A stretch of DNA of 64,000 nucleotides, taken from the NCBI RefSeq assembly GCF_003010935.1, contig NZ_PGGN01000001.1:186001-250000 (forward strand). The letters run 5' to 3'. A model generated the notes under the pieces. That model was not told the origin of the DNA and ran no database searches. It saw only the letters and a list, made by a program, of their open reading frames with translations. This document shows positions 9,099 to 18,090 of the stretch, in pieces. Origin of the DNA: Phyllobacterium endophyticum. Its GTDB lineage: Bacteria > Pseudomonadota > Alphaproteobacteria > Rhizobiales > Rhizobiaceae. The position numbers and the translations under genes are program-made. Position 1 is the stretch's first letter. Each line of letters begins with the position of its first letter.

Positions 9099-9143
9099 AG
9101 CTCGCCTCGATCCCGTGACGGCGGATCGATAGAAAGGCGAGCT
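9086..9143 (+). promoter_or_regulatory. Structured mgtE leader with sequestered ribosome binding site
   Basis: Two perfect inverted repeats lie directly before the mgtE start. The first is CTGATC-TGA-GATCAG (9086-9100). The second is a nested stem: AGCTCGCCT (9099-9107) pairs with AGGCGAGCT (9135-9143), enclosing CGATCC (9108-9113) paired with GGATCG (9123-9128). The only good Shine-Dalgarno sequence, AAAGG (9133-9137), is partly inside the 3' arm, and the ATG is at 9147. The two hairpins share two bases, so they may compete. The geometry suggests translational control, perhaps by magnesium or a protein. It does not match the M-box signature I know. Confidence 0.6.
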
Positions 9144-9146
9144 AAA

Positions 9147-10532
9147 ATGAACGACCTTCGCTTCCCCAATGTTGCGGTCAATGCCCGGCCGGCACCCGCA
9201 CCGACCATCGCACAACAGCTTGCAACCATGCATGCTGCCGATGCTATCGAGCTATTGAACGAGCTCGAACTCCTTGAATCCATTGAGATTCTCTCCGAGA
9301 TGCCGCACGAACATGCCGTTCTGATCCTTGATCAGCCTGAGCTGCAGGAGGCGGCCAATATCATAAAAAGATTGCCGGCAGAGACGGCGCGGCAGCTCCT
9401 CGACGCCATGTCGATCGATCGCGTCACCGACATCTTCCAGCAGTTCGACGCACAGACCCGCGTCCGGCTTGGCGTCGGCCTCGGACCCGAAACGTCAGCC
9501 GCGCTGCGCAAGTTGCTACGCTATCCGCCGCACACGGCCGGAAGTTTGATGACAACCGAGTTCGTCAGCGTGCCCTCGAACTGGAGCGTCGCACAAACGC
9601 TGCAGCACATTCGCGAAGTCGAGCGCTCCCGCGAAACCATTTATGCGATCTATGTCATTGATCCGGATACAAAAAAGCTGCGGAGAGCCGTCGCCCTGCG
9701 CCGCCTTATTACAAGTGAACCGGACGCTTCCATCATGAGCGTTGGCCGTGATGTCGCGCCCGTTAACGTTTCTCCCCTCACTGATCAGGAGGACGTGGCG
9801 CGGCTCTTCCGCAAGCATGACCTGCTTGCGGTCCCTGTGGTAAACGACGCGGACCAGATCATCGGTATCGTCACCGTCGATGATGTAATCGACGCCATGA
9901 CGCAGGAAATGACCGAAGATACGTTGAAGTTCGGCGGCATGGAGGCTTTGCACAAGCCCTACATGCAAATCGGTTTCGTGCAGATGCTTGGCAAGCGCGC
10001 CGGCTGGCTCGGAATATTGTTCCTCAGCGAGATGCTCACCGCCAGCGCCATGCAGCATTTTGAAGGAGAGCTGGAAAAAGCGGTCGTTCTGACCCTTTTT
10101 ATACCGCTGATCATGAGTTCCGGCGGCAATTCCGGCTCGCAGGCCACGTCTCTGCTCATTCGCGCGCTCGCTCTGCAGGAATTGCGGCTGAAAGATTGGT
10201 GGCGGGTCGCACTGCGCGAAATTCCCACAGGGCTTGTTCTAGGCTCGTTTCTCGGGTTGATCGGCGTTGTCCGCATCGCGACATGGCAGATGCTCGGCTT
10301 CTACGACTATGGCCAACACTGGCCCCTGGTAGCGGCGACTGTCGGCACCGCGCTGGTTGGCATCGTCACTTTCGGCTCGCTTGCAGGCTCGATGCTGCCA
10401 TTTGCCATGCAGAAGCTCGGCTTCGATCCCGCCAGTGCTTCAGCTCCCTTCGTGGCGACCCTCGTGGATGTTACGGGACTGGTGATTTACTTCAGTATTG
10501 CGCTGGTTATCCTGTCCGGAACCTTGCTCTGA
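9147..10532 (+). CDS. mgtE: Magnesium transporter MgtE
   Basis: A 461-residue inner-membrane Mg2+ channel. In order it has the cytosolic MgtE N-domain of helical repeats (about residues 15-130, including EMPHEHAVLILD), a pair of CBS domains (about 135-260, with HTAGSLMTTEF and IGIVTVDDVID) and a five-helix membrane pore domain (about 285-461) with the conserved PLIMSSGGNSGSQA segment. In known MgtE the N and CBS domains sense cytosolic Mg2+ and gate the pore. It has a structured leader before it and a strong hairpin immediately after the stop. Confidence 0.95.
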   Translation: MNDLRFPNVAVNARPAPAPTIAQQLATMHAADAIELLNELELLESIEILSEMPHEHAVLILDQPELQEAANIIKRLPAETARQLLDAMSIDRVTDIFQQFDAQTRVRLGVGLGPETSAALRKLLRYPPHTAGSLMTTEFVSVPSNWSVAQTLQHIREVERSRETIYAIYVIDPDTKKLRRAVALRRLITSEPDASIMSVGRDVAPVNVSPLTDQEDVARLFRKHDLLAVPVVNDADQIIGIVTVDDVIDAMTQEMTEDTLKFGGMEALHKPYMQIGFVQMLGKRAGWLGILFLSEMLTASAMQHFEGELEKAVVLTLFIPLIMSSGGNSGSQATSLLIRALALQELRLKDWWRVALREIPTGLVLGSFLGLIGVVRIATWQMLGFYDYGQHWPLVAATVGTALVGIVTFGSLAGSMLPFAMQKLGFDPASASAPFVATLVDVTGLVIYFSIALVILSGTLL

Positions 10533-10534
10533 AC

Positions 10535-10567
10535 TTTTGGCCTGCATGGCAGCCATGCGGGCCAAAA
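10535..10567 (+). terminator. Strong hairpin directly after mgtE
   Basis: TTTTGGCC (10535-10542) pairs perfectly with GGCCAAAA (10560-10567) and encloses GCATGG paired with CCATGC. The stem begins two bases after the mgtE stop. There is no downstream U-run (next bases CGCTTTGCCC), so it may be a transcript-stabilising 3' stem or a weak or factor-assisted terminator rather than a classical one. It lies about 100 bases before typA. Confidence 0.5.
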
Positions 10568-10669
10568 CGCTTTGCCCCCTTTCGCATTTGCGAAAAAACA
10601 TGTATGGAGCGCGCAAATGTAAAGCGGCGCAGCTCAGATGGCGTCCACAATCCTCCAAAAGAGAACCTT

Positions 10670-12499
10670 ATGAAACTGCGCAACATCGCGATCATCGCAC
10701 ACGTTGACCATGGCAAGACCACGCTCGTTGACGAACTATTGAAACAGTCCGGCAACTTCCGCGATAACCAGCGGCTTGGCGAAAGAATGATGGACTCCAA
10801 TGACATCGAGCGCGAGCGCGGGATCACGATCCTTGCCAAGGCGACCTCTGTTATTTGGAAAGATACGCGCATCAACATCGTCGATACACCTGGCCACGCC
10901 GACTTCGGCGGCGAAGTCGAGCGCATCCTCTCGATGGTCGACGGCGCCATCGTTCTCGTCGATGCCGCCGAAGGTCCTATGCCACAGACGAAGTTCGTTG
11001 TCGGCAAGGCACTGAAGGTCGGTCTTCGTCCGATCGTTGCGATCAACAAGATCGATCGCCCCGATGCGCGGCATGAAGAGGTGGTGAACGAGGTTTTCGA
11101 CCTTTTCGCTGCTCTGGACGCCACCGACGAGCAGCTCGATTTTCCGATCCTCTATGGTTCGGGCCGCAATGGCTGGATGGCAACAAACCCGGAAGGACCC
11201 AAGGATCAGGGTCTGTCAGCACTCTTTGACATGGTCCTCGATCATGTTCCTGCACCCACCGTTGGTGAAGGACCCTTCAAGATGATCGGCACGATCCTTG
11301 AAGCCGATCCGTTCCTAGGCCGTATCATCACCGGCCGGATTCACTCCGGCACGGTCAAGTCGAACCAGCAGGTCAAGGTTCTGCACGGCGATGGCACGCA
11401 GCTCGAAACAGGCCGTATCTCGAAGATTCTCGCTTTCCGCGGTCTCGAACGCCAGCCCATCGAAGAAGCCCAGGCGGGTGACATCGTCGCGATTGCCGGA
11501 CTGCAAAAGGGTACCGTCGCCGATACTTTCTGCGCACTCGATGTGACCGAGCCCCTGCACGCGCAGCCCATCGATCCGCCGACCGTTACCATGTCGTTCA
11601 TCGTCAATGACAGCCCGCTTGCCGGTACTGAAGGCGACAAGGTCACAAGCCGCGTCATTCGCGACCGCCTGTTGAAAGAAGCCGAAGGCAATGTGGCGCT
11701 GAAGGTTGAGGAATCCGACGACAAGGATTCGTTCTTCGTGTCGGGTCGGGGCGAATTGCAGCTCGCCGTTCTCATTGAAAACATGCGCCGTGAAGGTTTT
11801 GAGCTTAGCATATCGCGCCCACGCGTCGTTTTGAAACGAGACGAGTCCGGCACGTTGCTTGAGCCCATTGAAGAAGTGCTAATCGACGTCGACGAGGAAT
11901 ATTCCGGCACCGTTGTGCAGAAGATGTCCGAACGCAAGGCAGAAATGGTCGAGCTTCGTCCGTCCGGCGGCAATCGCGTCCGCATGGTGTTCTATGCGCC
12001 GACACGCGGCCTTATCGGCTACCAGTCGGAGCTTTTGACCGATACGCGCGGCACCGCGATCATGAATCGCCTTTTCCGTGCCTATGAGCCTTTCAAGGGT
12101 GAGATCGCAGGGCGTACCAATGGTGTTCTGATCTCCAATGATCAGGGAGAGTCCGTAGCCTTCGCCATGTGGAACCTCGAAGATCGCGGTGCAATGATTA
12201 TCGAAGCCGGCGTCAAGGTCTATGCCGGAATGATCATCGGCATCCATTCGCGTGACAACGATCTTGAGGTGAACATTCTCAAGGGCAAAAAGCTGACCAA
12301 CATTCGTGCTGCCGGCAAGGACGAAGCCGTAAAGCTGACGCCGCCTATCCGCATGACACTGGAACGTGCGCTTGCGTGGATTCAGGACGACGAACTGATG
12401 GAAGTCACTCCGAAGTCAATTCGTTTGCGCAAGCTGTATCTCGACCCGAACGAGCGCAAGCGCTTCGAAAAGAGCAGCAAGACCGCTGGCGCGGCCTGA
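10670..12499 (+). CDS. typA: Ribosome-associated GTPase TypA/BipA
   Basis: A 609-residue translational GTPase that binds the ribosome and assists 50S assembly and growth under stress or cold. G motifs are intact: AHVDHGKTT (G1), ERERGITI (switch I region), DTPGHADF (G3) and NKIDR (G4). These are followed by domain 2, the EF-G-like domains and the BipA-specific C-terminal domain. A longer in-frame reading into mgtE exists, but the ATG at 10670 gives the canonical N-terminus MKLRNIAIIAHVDHGKTT. A Rho-independent terminator follows. Confidence 0.97.
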   Translation: MKLRNIAIIAHVDHGKTTLVDELLKQSGNFRDNQRLGERMMDSNDIERERGITILAKATSVIWKDTRINIVDTPGHADFGGEVERILSMVDGAIVLVDAAEGPMPQTKFVVGKALKVGLRPIVAINKIDRPDARHEEVVNEVFDLFAALDATDEQLDFPILYGSGRNGWMATNPEGPKDQGLSALFDMVLDHVPAPTVGEGPFKMIGTILEADPFLGRIITGRIHSGTVKSNQQVKVLHGDGTQLETGRISKILAFRGLERQPIEEAQAGDIVAIAGLQKGTVADTFCALDVTEPLHAQPIDPPTVTMSFIVNDSPLAGTEGDKVTSRVIRDRLLKEAEGNVALKVEESDDKDSFFVSGRGELQLAVLIENMRREGFELSISRPRVVLKRDESGTLLEPIEEVLIDVDEEYSGTVVQKMSERKAEMVELRPSGGNRVRMVFYAPTRGLIGYQSELLTDTRGTAIMNRLFRAYEPFKGEIAGRTNGVLISNDQGESVAFAMWNLEDRGAMIIEAGVKVYAGMIIGIHSRDNDLEVNILKGKKLTNIRAAGKDEAVKLTPPIRMTLERALAWIQDDELMEVTPKSIRLRKLYLDPNERKRFEKSSKTAGAA

Positions 12500-12520
12500 A
12501 TTTGATCGTTCCACGTTAGG

Positions 12521-12548
12521 AAAAGCGGCGATTTCGCCGCTTTTTGTT
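12521..12548 (+). terminator. Rho-independent terminator of typA
   Basis: AAAAGCGGCG-ATTT-CGCCGCTTTTTGTTTT: a perfect GC-rich stem and short loop followed by a U-run, about 20 bases after the typA stop. Confidence 0.88.
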
Positions 12549-12620
12549 TTCGTGGACACCCAAAAAACGTTTCCGTGGATGTTGCGAATCCGACGGTCGC
12601 GGGTTTATGGTTAAACAACC

Positions 12621-13127
12621 ATGAACACCCATGTTATCGAGATAAGACGGGCCGAAGTGGCCGATGCCGTGGCGATCTCGGCCATCCATCTGGAGGCCTG
12701 GAAGGGTGCCTACACGGGTATTATTCCGCATCGCGCGCTCTACATGATGCTTGAGCGTCGCGGCGCCAATTGGTGGTCAAAGGCGATTCAGCGTTCGACA
12801 CAGATCCTCGTCGCGGATGTGGGCGGCGTCGTCGCTGGATATGCAACGCTTGGACCTAACCGCGCCCGCCAGCTGCCGCAGAAGGGCGAGGTTTACGAAC
12901 TTTATGTCCGGCCGGAGTATCAGGGGTTTGGCCTCGGCACGCGACTTCTCGGCGCTGCCCGCCGCAGCCTTGTAGATCAGGGCATGAAAGGTCTCGTCGT
13001 CTGGGCACTCGAGGATAATGGCCTTGCTGTTTCATTTTATCAGAACGCAGGCGGGCGGGACATCGCCGAGGGCGTTGAGTGTTTTGACGGCAGAACTCTC
13101 AAGAAAATTGCTTTCGTCTGGAGCTGA
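12621..13127 (+). CDS. GNAT family N-acetyltransferase
   Basis: A 168-residue GNAT-fold acetyltransferase. The acetyl-CoA loop is recognisable (ELYVRPEYQGFGLGTRLL, about residues 93-110), with beta-strand and helix order as expected. The substrate (small molecule or protein N-terminus/lysine) cannot be assigned. It lies between typA's terminator and ppa. Confidence 0.85.
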   Translation: MNTHVIEIRRAEVADAVAISAIHLEAWKGAYTGIIPHRALYMMLERRGANWWSKAIQRSTQILVADVGGVVAGYATLGPNRARQLPQKGEVYELYVRPEYQGFGLGTRLLGAARRSLVDQGMKGLVVWALEDNGLAVSFYQNAGGRDIAEGVECFDGRTLKKIAFVWS

Positions 13128-13283
13128 TGCGACGACCCCCTCGTCTCCGGCAACTCGAAATTGCTCGATTCCTATGGCATAGACCTTGAACAAGCCGCGG
13201 AACCGCAGGAAATCATCGGCATTGTTGCGCCGCGGCATAAAAATCAGTACAGGACTTCCATACCAATAAGGACTCTGAAAAAT

Positions 13284-13820
13284 ATGCGCATCGATGCCAT
13301 TGCTGTCGGCAACAATCCCCCTGAAGACGTGAATGTTATTATCGAGGTCCCGGTTGGCGGACAACCGATCAAGTACGAGCTCGACAAGGATTCCGGCGCG
13401 TTATTCGTGGACCGCTTTCTTTACACGCCCATGACCTATCCGGGTAATTACGGTTTTGTGCCGCATACATTGTCGGACGACGGCGATCCCATCGATGTGC
13501 TGATATGCAATACGCGGGCGCTCATGCCGACCAGCGTGATCAATGTGCGTCCGATCGGCGTCCTTGTTATGGAAGATAACAAGGGGCAAGACGAAAAGAT
13601 CATCGCCGTACCTTCCCCCCACCTCACGCTCCGCTACGAAAAGGTGCACAACTACACCGACCTGCCGGATATTACACTCAAGCAAATCCAGCATTTTTTC
13701 GAGCACTACAAGGACCTTGAGCCGGGCAAGTGGGTGAAGATCGGCGATTGGGGCGATGAGGATGCTGCGCGCCAGCTCATCACCGAAGCGATAGAGCGCC
13801 ATAACGCGAAGAAGGCCTGA
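13284..13820 (+). CDS. ppa: Inorganic pyrophosphatase
   Basis: A 178-residue soluble family I pyrophosphatase that hydrolyses PPi to drive biosynthesis. The metal-binding signature DGDPIDVL is present, as are the substrate Tyr/Lys positions ([15 protein letters not shown]). In-frame codons extend upstream to 13161, but the canonical N-terminus MRIDAI at 13284, with AAGGA 12 bases upstream, is preferred. Length matches alphaproteobacterial PPases. It converges on the DUF167 gene with a four-base gap. Confidence 0.96.
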   Translation: MRIDAIAVGNNPPEDVNVIIEVPVGGQPIKYELDKDSGALFVDRFLYTPMTYPGNYGFVPHTLSDDGDPIDVLICNTRALMPTSVINVRPIGVLVMEDNKGQDEKIIAVPSPHLTLRYEKVHNYTDLPDITLKQIQHFFEHYKDLEPGKWVKIGDWGDEDAARQLITEAIERHNAKKA

Positions 13821-13824
13821 TCGA

Positions 13825-14145
13825 TCAAGTCTCCGGCGGTGCGAGAGCGGCGAGCTTCAACGCCAGTTCCTCCGCATCGCCCGAGATTTTGATATGCTTC
13901 AGCCGCGACGTTGCACCGCTGACGATCGTCATATCGCGTACGGCGACATCCAGCCATTTTGACAGCAGCCTTACCAGCGCCAGATTGGCCTTGCCATCTT
14001 CAGGGACTGCACGCACTCGTACCTGCAGATGGTAGCGCCCACTCTCCGCTGCCTTGATCCCCTTGATTGCGTCTTTCGCCGACCTCGGTGTCAACCGCAC
14101 GAATAGAATGATCCCGTCAAGCTCCTCGCGGAACCATAACGCCAT
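13825..14145 (-). CDS. DUF167 (YggU) family protein
   Basis: A 106-residue conserved small protein of the DUF167/YggU family, function unknown. The family core (LTPRSAKDAIKG, then VRAVPEDGKANLALVRLLSKWL and IVSGATSRLKHIKI) is complete. The start at 14145 lies just past the yggT stop codon, so the two genes abut on the same strand, as they do in many proteobacteria. Confidence 0.88.
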   Translation of the reverse strand: MALWFREELDGIILFVRLTPRSAKDAIKGIKAAESGRYHLQVRVRAVPEDGKANLALVRLLSKWLDVAVRDMTIVSGATSRLKHIKISGDAEELALKLAALAPPET

Positions 14146-14146
14146 T

Positions 14147-14437
14147 CTATACCAGAAGCGGTGCGATTGTGGTCCAAAGGAACTGGCGAAGGAAGAAGAT
14201 GAGAAGCAGAAGGACAATCGGGGAAATATCAATTCCGCCAAGGTCAGGAAGAAAACGGCGGATAGGCCGGAGGGCAGGCTCGGTAACGCGATAGAGGAAA
14301 TCCCCTATGGAGGCAACGAAGCGATTGCTGGAATTGATCACGTTGAACGCGTAAAGCCATGAAAAGATCGCGCTGGCGATCAGGATCCAGGTATAAATAT
14401 CGAGCGCCAGATCAATGGTGCGGATGAGAGCGAGCAT
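14147..14437 (-). CDS. YggT family membrane protein
   Basis: A 96-residue integral membrane protein with two hydrophobic segments (about residues 5-30 and 70-95) flanking the conserved [15 protein letters not shown] motif. In other bacteria YggT/YlmG proteins act in cell-envelope or division-related processes and osmotic tolerance. GGAG precedes the ATG by seven bases. It is followed without a gap by the DUF167 gene. Confidence 0.9.
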   Translation of the reverse strand: MLALIRTIDLALDIYTWILIASAIFSWLYAFNVINSSNRFVASIGDFLYRVTEPALRPIRRFLPDLGGIDISPIVLLLLIFFLRQFLWTTIAPLLV

Positions 14438-14693
14438 TCAGATCTCCTAAGATTTCCACGACATGTAGCGATTGGCTGGCTCGCGAGCAAGAGGCGCGCT
14501 GGATACAGGCGTTGCACGGCCGTTTCCAGGCTTGTCGTCACAGTATTCGTTACCTGACTATTCAAGGATAAAGCGGCCAACAAGGTATTGCGACTTCTTC
14601 ATCTTCATCAATATTGTCGAAACTATAAAACCAGAATAAATTTGCGTTGTGATTCGGGCTATCCCGGCCCGCATTTCAGCCTTGGGGGTTTCC

Positions 14694-15380
14694 ATGTTCA
14701 ATAAGCTGTCGGCCGAATTTTTCGGCACATTCTGGCTCGTCCTTGGCGGTTGCGGCAGTGCCGTTATCGCCGCTGCGTTTCCTGAAGTTGGTATCGGTTT
14801 GCTTGGTGTTGCCTTTGCGTTCGGTTTGACGGTTCTGACAATGGCCTATGCGGTTGGCGGAATTTCAGGCGGCCATTTCAATCCGGCCGTTTCGCTCGGT
14901 CTCGCCATCGCAGGACGGTTTGATTTCAGGAATCTCATTCCCTATTGGATCGCGCAGATAATCGGTGCGATCGCCGCCGCTGCCGTGCTTTATCTGATCG
15001 CATCGGGCAAAGCTGATTTTACCGCTGGCGGCTTTGCCTCCAACGGCTATGGCGATCTTTCGCCCGGCAAATATGGATTGACCGCCGCGCTCGTCGCAGA
15101 AATCGTGTTCACGGCATTCTTCATCATCATTATCCTTGGCGCGACCTCGGCGTCTGTTCCGGCTGGTTTCGCACCTCTTCCGATCGGGCTCGGCCTCACG
15201 CTGATTCACCTTGCGTCCATTCCGGTGACCAACACATCGGTCAATCCGGCGCGCTCCACAGGCGTGGCGCTTTTCGCCGAGACCGCGGCGCTGGGACAGC
15301 TCTGGCTATTCTGGGTCGCTCCGCTCGTTGGTGCGGCGCTTGGCGCTATCATCTGGAAATCGCTGCTCGGCAAGGAATAG
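14694..15380 (+). CDS. aqpZ: Aquaporin Z
   Basis: A 228-residue water channel of the MIP family with six transmembrane helices. Both pore NPA motifs are intact ([10 protein letters not shown] and [13 protein letters not shown]), and the Arg after the second NPA matches the selectivity filter of orthodox aquaporins. The start at 14694, with GGGGG nearby, gives the usual [14 protein letters not shown]-terminus. A clear terminator follows, so it is a single-gene unit. Confidence 0.95.
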   Translation: MFNKLSAEFFGTFWLVLGGCGSAVIAAAFPEVGIGLLGVAFAFGLTVLTMAYAVGGISGGHFNPAVSLGLAIAGRFDFRNLIPYWIAQIIGAIAAAAVLYLIASGKADFTAGGFASNGYGDLSPGKYGLTAALVAEIVFTAFFIIIILGATSASVPAGFAPLPIGLGLTLIHLASIPVTNTSVNPARSTGVALFAETAALGQLWLFWVAPLVGAALGAIIWKSLLGKE

Positions 15381-15390
15381 ATCAGGTACG

Positions 15391-15424
15391 AAACGGGCCG
15401 GATCATCGGCCCGTTTCTTTTTCT
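15391..15424 (+). terminator. Rho-independent terminator of aqpZ
   Basis: AAACGGGCCG-ATCAT-CGGCCCGTTT followed by CTTTTTCT: a strong stem and U-rich tail ten bases after the aqpZ stop. Confidence 0.85.
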
Positions 15425-15503
15425 GGACCATGCTTTTGCCCTATCCACTTTTCCAGCGAACTCGTTTAGAAGAAGTCTCCAGATTCCGGAGCTTTTCAAC
15501 GAA

Positions 15504-16745
15504 ATGACCAACTCCGAAACGAATGCGGCACACGATCGTTATGCCGCCTTTCGCCATTCGTCCTTTACCCGCTACTGGCTCGCACGCTTCTTCGGCTCAT
15601 TTGCCGCACAGATCATCAGCGTCTCCGTTGGCTGGCAGATCTATGATTTGACCCGCGATCCCTTCTATCTCGGTATTGTCGGGCTAGTGCAGTTTGCACC
15701 TGCATTGCTGCTGGTGCTCGTGACCGGCGCCGCCGCCGACCGTTTCGGCCGCCGGATGATCATGGGTCTTTCGCTATTCCTGGAATTGCTCTGCGCCGCA
15801 CTCCTGCTCCTGTTGACCCTCTGGCATTGGTTCACGCCTGGGCTGGTGTTCGTCATACTTGCCGGCTTTGGCATAGGAAGGGCGTTCCTCGGTCCCGCGT
15901 CCTCTTCACTGGTCGTGAATCTTGTACCTGCAGAGACGTTTTCCAACGCGGTATCCTGGAACTCGTCCGCCTGGCAGATTGCAACGATCGTCGGCCCTGT
16001 TGCCGGCGGCCTTCTTTATGGCGTTTCTCCAGTTGCCGCTTATGGTGTAGCGAGCGCGATGCTCTTGATTGCCGCCTTGAGCACATATGCGATTCCGAAA
16101 CCGGCGCAGCATTCGCTGAATGAAAAGCGATCGCTGCAGACTTTGCTCGCCGGCTTCCACTATATCTGGAGAGAGAAGGTCGTTCTCGGCGCAATCTCAC
16201 TCGACCTGTTCGCGGTGCTCCTGGGCGGAGCGGTGGCTCTGCTGCCGGTCTATGCGCGCGATATACTGCAGCTCGGCCCATGGGGCCTTGGAATGCTGCG
16301 AGCAGCGCCTGGCATCGGCGCCATTGTGACTGCGGTGTGGTTGACTGGTCATCCTATTCGCGATCACGCGGGCATCATGATGTTTGCTTTCGTGGCGCTG
16401 TTTGGTCTGCTTACCGTAATGTTCGGCGTGTCGGAAATCGCCTGGCTTTCGATAGTGCTGCTTGCCCTGATGGGCGCGGCTGACATGATCAGCGTCTATA
16501 TTCGCGAAACGCTGCTGCAACTGTGGACGCCGGATCATGTGCGCGGACGGGTCAATGCCGTCAATATGGTTTTCGTCGGTGCATCGAACGAACTCGGCGA
16601 ATTCCGCGCCGGCGTGATGGCTTCGCTCATCGGTACCATCCCCGCTGTTGTTTTTGGCGGTGTCGGAACCGTGGCTGTTGCAGGTCTTTGGGCCTACTGG
16701 TTTCCGCAATTACGCAAAGCTCGTAATCTGCAGGGCAGGACGTGA
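15504..16745 (+). CDS. MFS transporter (MFS_3 / enterobactin-exporter-like)
   Basis: A 413-residue twelve-helix major facilitator. The N-terminal region FTRYWLARFFGSFAAQIISV and the loop motif GAAADRFGRRMIMG are typical of the MFS_3 group, whose studied member EntS exports a siderophore. No siderophore genes are nearby, so the exported compound is unknown. It ends seven bases before the convergent glutamine amidotransferase gene. Confidence 0.88.
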   Translation: MTNSETNAAHDRYAAFRHSSFTRYWLARFFGSFAAQIISVSVGWQIYDLTRDPFYLGIVGLVQFAPALLLVLVTGAAADRFGRRMIMGLSLFLELLCAALLLLLTLWHWFTPGLVFVILAGFGIGRAFLGPASSSLVVNLVPAETFSNAVSWNSSAWQIATIVGPVAGGLLYGVSPVAAYGVASAMLLIAALSTYAIPKPAQHSLNEKRSLQTLLAGFHYIWREKVVLGAISLDLFAVLLGGAVALLPVYARDILQLGPWGLGMLRAAPGIGAIVTAVWLTGHPIRDHAGIMMFAFVALFGLLTVMFGVSEIAWLSIVLLALMGAADMISVYIRETLLQLWTPDHVRGRVNAVNMVFVGASNELGEFRAGVMASLIGTIPAVVFGGVGTVAVAGLWAYWFPQLRKARNLQGRT

Positions 16746-16752
16746 CGTCCTG

Positions 16753-17487
16753 CTAGACCAGTGCGGGCTCTCCGAAAATCGCGGCGAGAAAGCGGTGCAG
16801 CCAAGCCCTGAGCACTGCATCATAGATCATCCGCCCTTCAAGATGATCCCGGCCCTGTTGCGCGCCGCATAGGGTAAACCGTTCCGCGCCCCGCACCACC
16901 CAACGATGCATCATGGCGCGTGTCAGTTCCGCGTGGAACTGTACGCCCCAGGCGTTCTTGCCATACCGGAACGCCTGGTTGGGATATGAACTGCCCGTTG
17001 CCAGCAGGGTTGCAGTCTGCGGCAGCTCGAAACCTTCGCGGTGAAAATGATAGACCATCGACGGCCAATCCATCAGGGCGCGACCGGCTTCCGTCGATTC
17101 GAGCGGATACCAGCCAATCTCAACGAGGCCTTCTGGATGAGGGCCAACTCGACCGCCGAGGTGGTTGGCAAGCATCTGCGCACCGAGGCAAATGCCGAGA
17201 AACGGCTTGTCTTCGGCTAGAGGGACGGACAACCATTCCGTTTCTGCCTTCACGAATGCTTCAGGATCGTTGGCGCTCATGGGCCCGCCGAAAATCACGG
17301 CTCCCGCATGGTCCTCGAGAGTCTCAGGCAGGGGATCACCAAGCGGCGGACGACGTATATCGAGAGCGAATCCGGCCTCCAGCAATAATTGGCCAACCCG
17401 CCCAGGACTGGAATGCTCCTGATGCAGCACCGTCAGGATCTTGGGACGTTGCGACTGCCCGCTTTCCATCCAGCCCGTATGGTACAT
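16753..17487 (-). CDS. Class I glutamine amidotransferase-like protein
   Basis: A 244-residue free-standing class I glutamine amidotransferase. The nucleophile elbow GICLGAQ carries the catalytic Cys, and the His of the triad is in VQFHAELT. The N-terminal VIFGGPMSANDP segment is typical of the GuaA-like/YfeJ group. No partner synthase is adjacent, so the amide acceptor is unknown; members of this group act on gamma-glutamyl compounds or as yet unidentified substrates. Confidence 0.87.
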   Translation of the reverse strand: MYHTGWMESGQSQRPKILTVLHQEHSSPGRVGQLLLEAGFALDIRRPPLGDPLPETLEDHAGAVIFGGPMSANDPEAFVKAETEWLSVPLAEDKPFLGICLGAQMLANHLGGRVGPHPEGLVEIGWYPLESTEAGRALMDWPSMVYHFHREGFELPQTATLLATGSSYPNQAFRYGKNAWGVQFHAELTRAMMHRWVVRGAERFTLCGAQQGRDHLEGRMIYDAVLRAWLHRFLAAIFGEPALV

Positions 17488-17497
17488 TCGCCGGTCC

Positions 17498-17974
17498 CTA
17501 TTCCTCTTTTACCACCTGTTTTGCGCGAAGTGCTGCCTGTCGCTTCATGGTCACCCGATCACGCGTCGATACGCCGATGAGTTCAGCTACCCGCCAGACA
17601 ACATTGTCCTCCAGCTCATGCGAATTGCCGTCGGCAAAGACAACGTCCCACATCAACTCAATGAATCTGATGCGCGCCTCTTCGTCAAGATTGCGTTTGA
17701 TGATGCTTGTGAAGCTGTAGAGGTCGACCGCTTCCTGATCGGCCTGCTCCCCTTCGTCGAGGAGGCGCTTCAATGCCTCGCCTTTCACGCCGTAGGCTTC
17801 CGAGATGAGCTGAGATATGCGCTTGCGTTCGACCTTGCCACGCTCACCGTCTGCGTCCATCACGTGAAACAGCAGGGCGGCCGCTGCAAGACGCGGATCC
17901 TTCCGGGAAAAATGTTCCTTGCTGCTATCGCCTGACGGCAAGGATTTGAAAAACGTCACAAGACGATCGAGCAT
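17498..17974 (-). CDS. TerB family tellurite-resistance-like protein
   Basis: A 158-residue, all-helical soluble protein of the TerB (DjlA N-terminal-like) fold, with the family's acidic metal-binding-like pattern (MDADGE and VFADGNSHELEDN). No other ter genes accompany it, so tellurite resistance should not be assumed. It lies ten bases upstream of the glutamine amidotransferase gene and is probably co-transcribed with it. A second TerB-like gene is at 43793. Confidence 0.78.
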   Translation of the reverse strand: MLDRLVTFFKSLPSGDSSKEHFSRKDPRLAAAALLFHVMDADGERGKVERKRISQLISEAYGVKGEALKRLLDEGEQADQEAVDLYSFTSIIKRNLDEEARIRFIELMWDVVFADGNSHELEDNVVWRVAELIGVSTRDRVTMKRQAALRAKQVVKEE

Positions 17975-18090
17975 ATAGCAGATCTTTCGGGTTCAGATTG
18001 GAGCGCACCCGACCACAGATAACGCGCCGCAAAAGGGTGCGCCACTGTGCATCTTGCCGCAAACTGCCAATCTTTCTCACTTTTCGCTGA

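Noticed and set aside
9000-9146. M-box (ykoK) riboswitch before mgtE
   Set aside because: The conserved GGUGAGGCUCC-type core and characteristic downstream segments of the M-box are not visible; only local stems are.
10196-10669. N-terminal extension of TypA overlapping mgtE
   Set aside because: It reads mgtE sequence in another frame, and the canonical GTPase N-terminus begins at 10670.
16753-17974. Tellurite resistance locus from the TerB-like gene
   Set aside because: No terA, terC, terD or terZ relatives are adjacent, so the domain alone does not support resistance.
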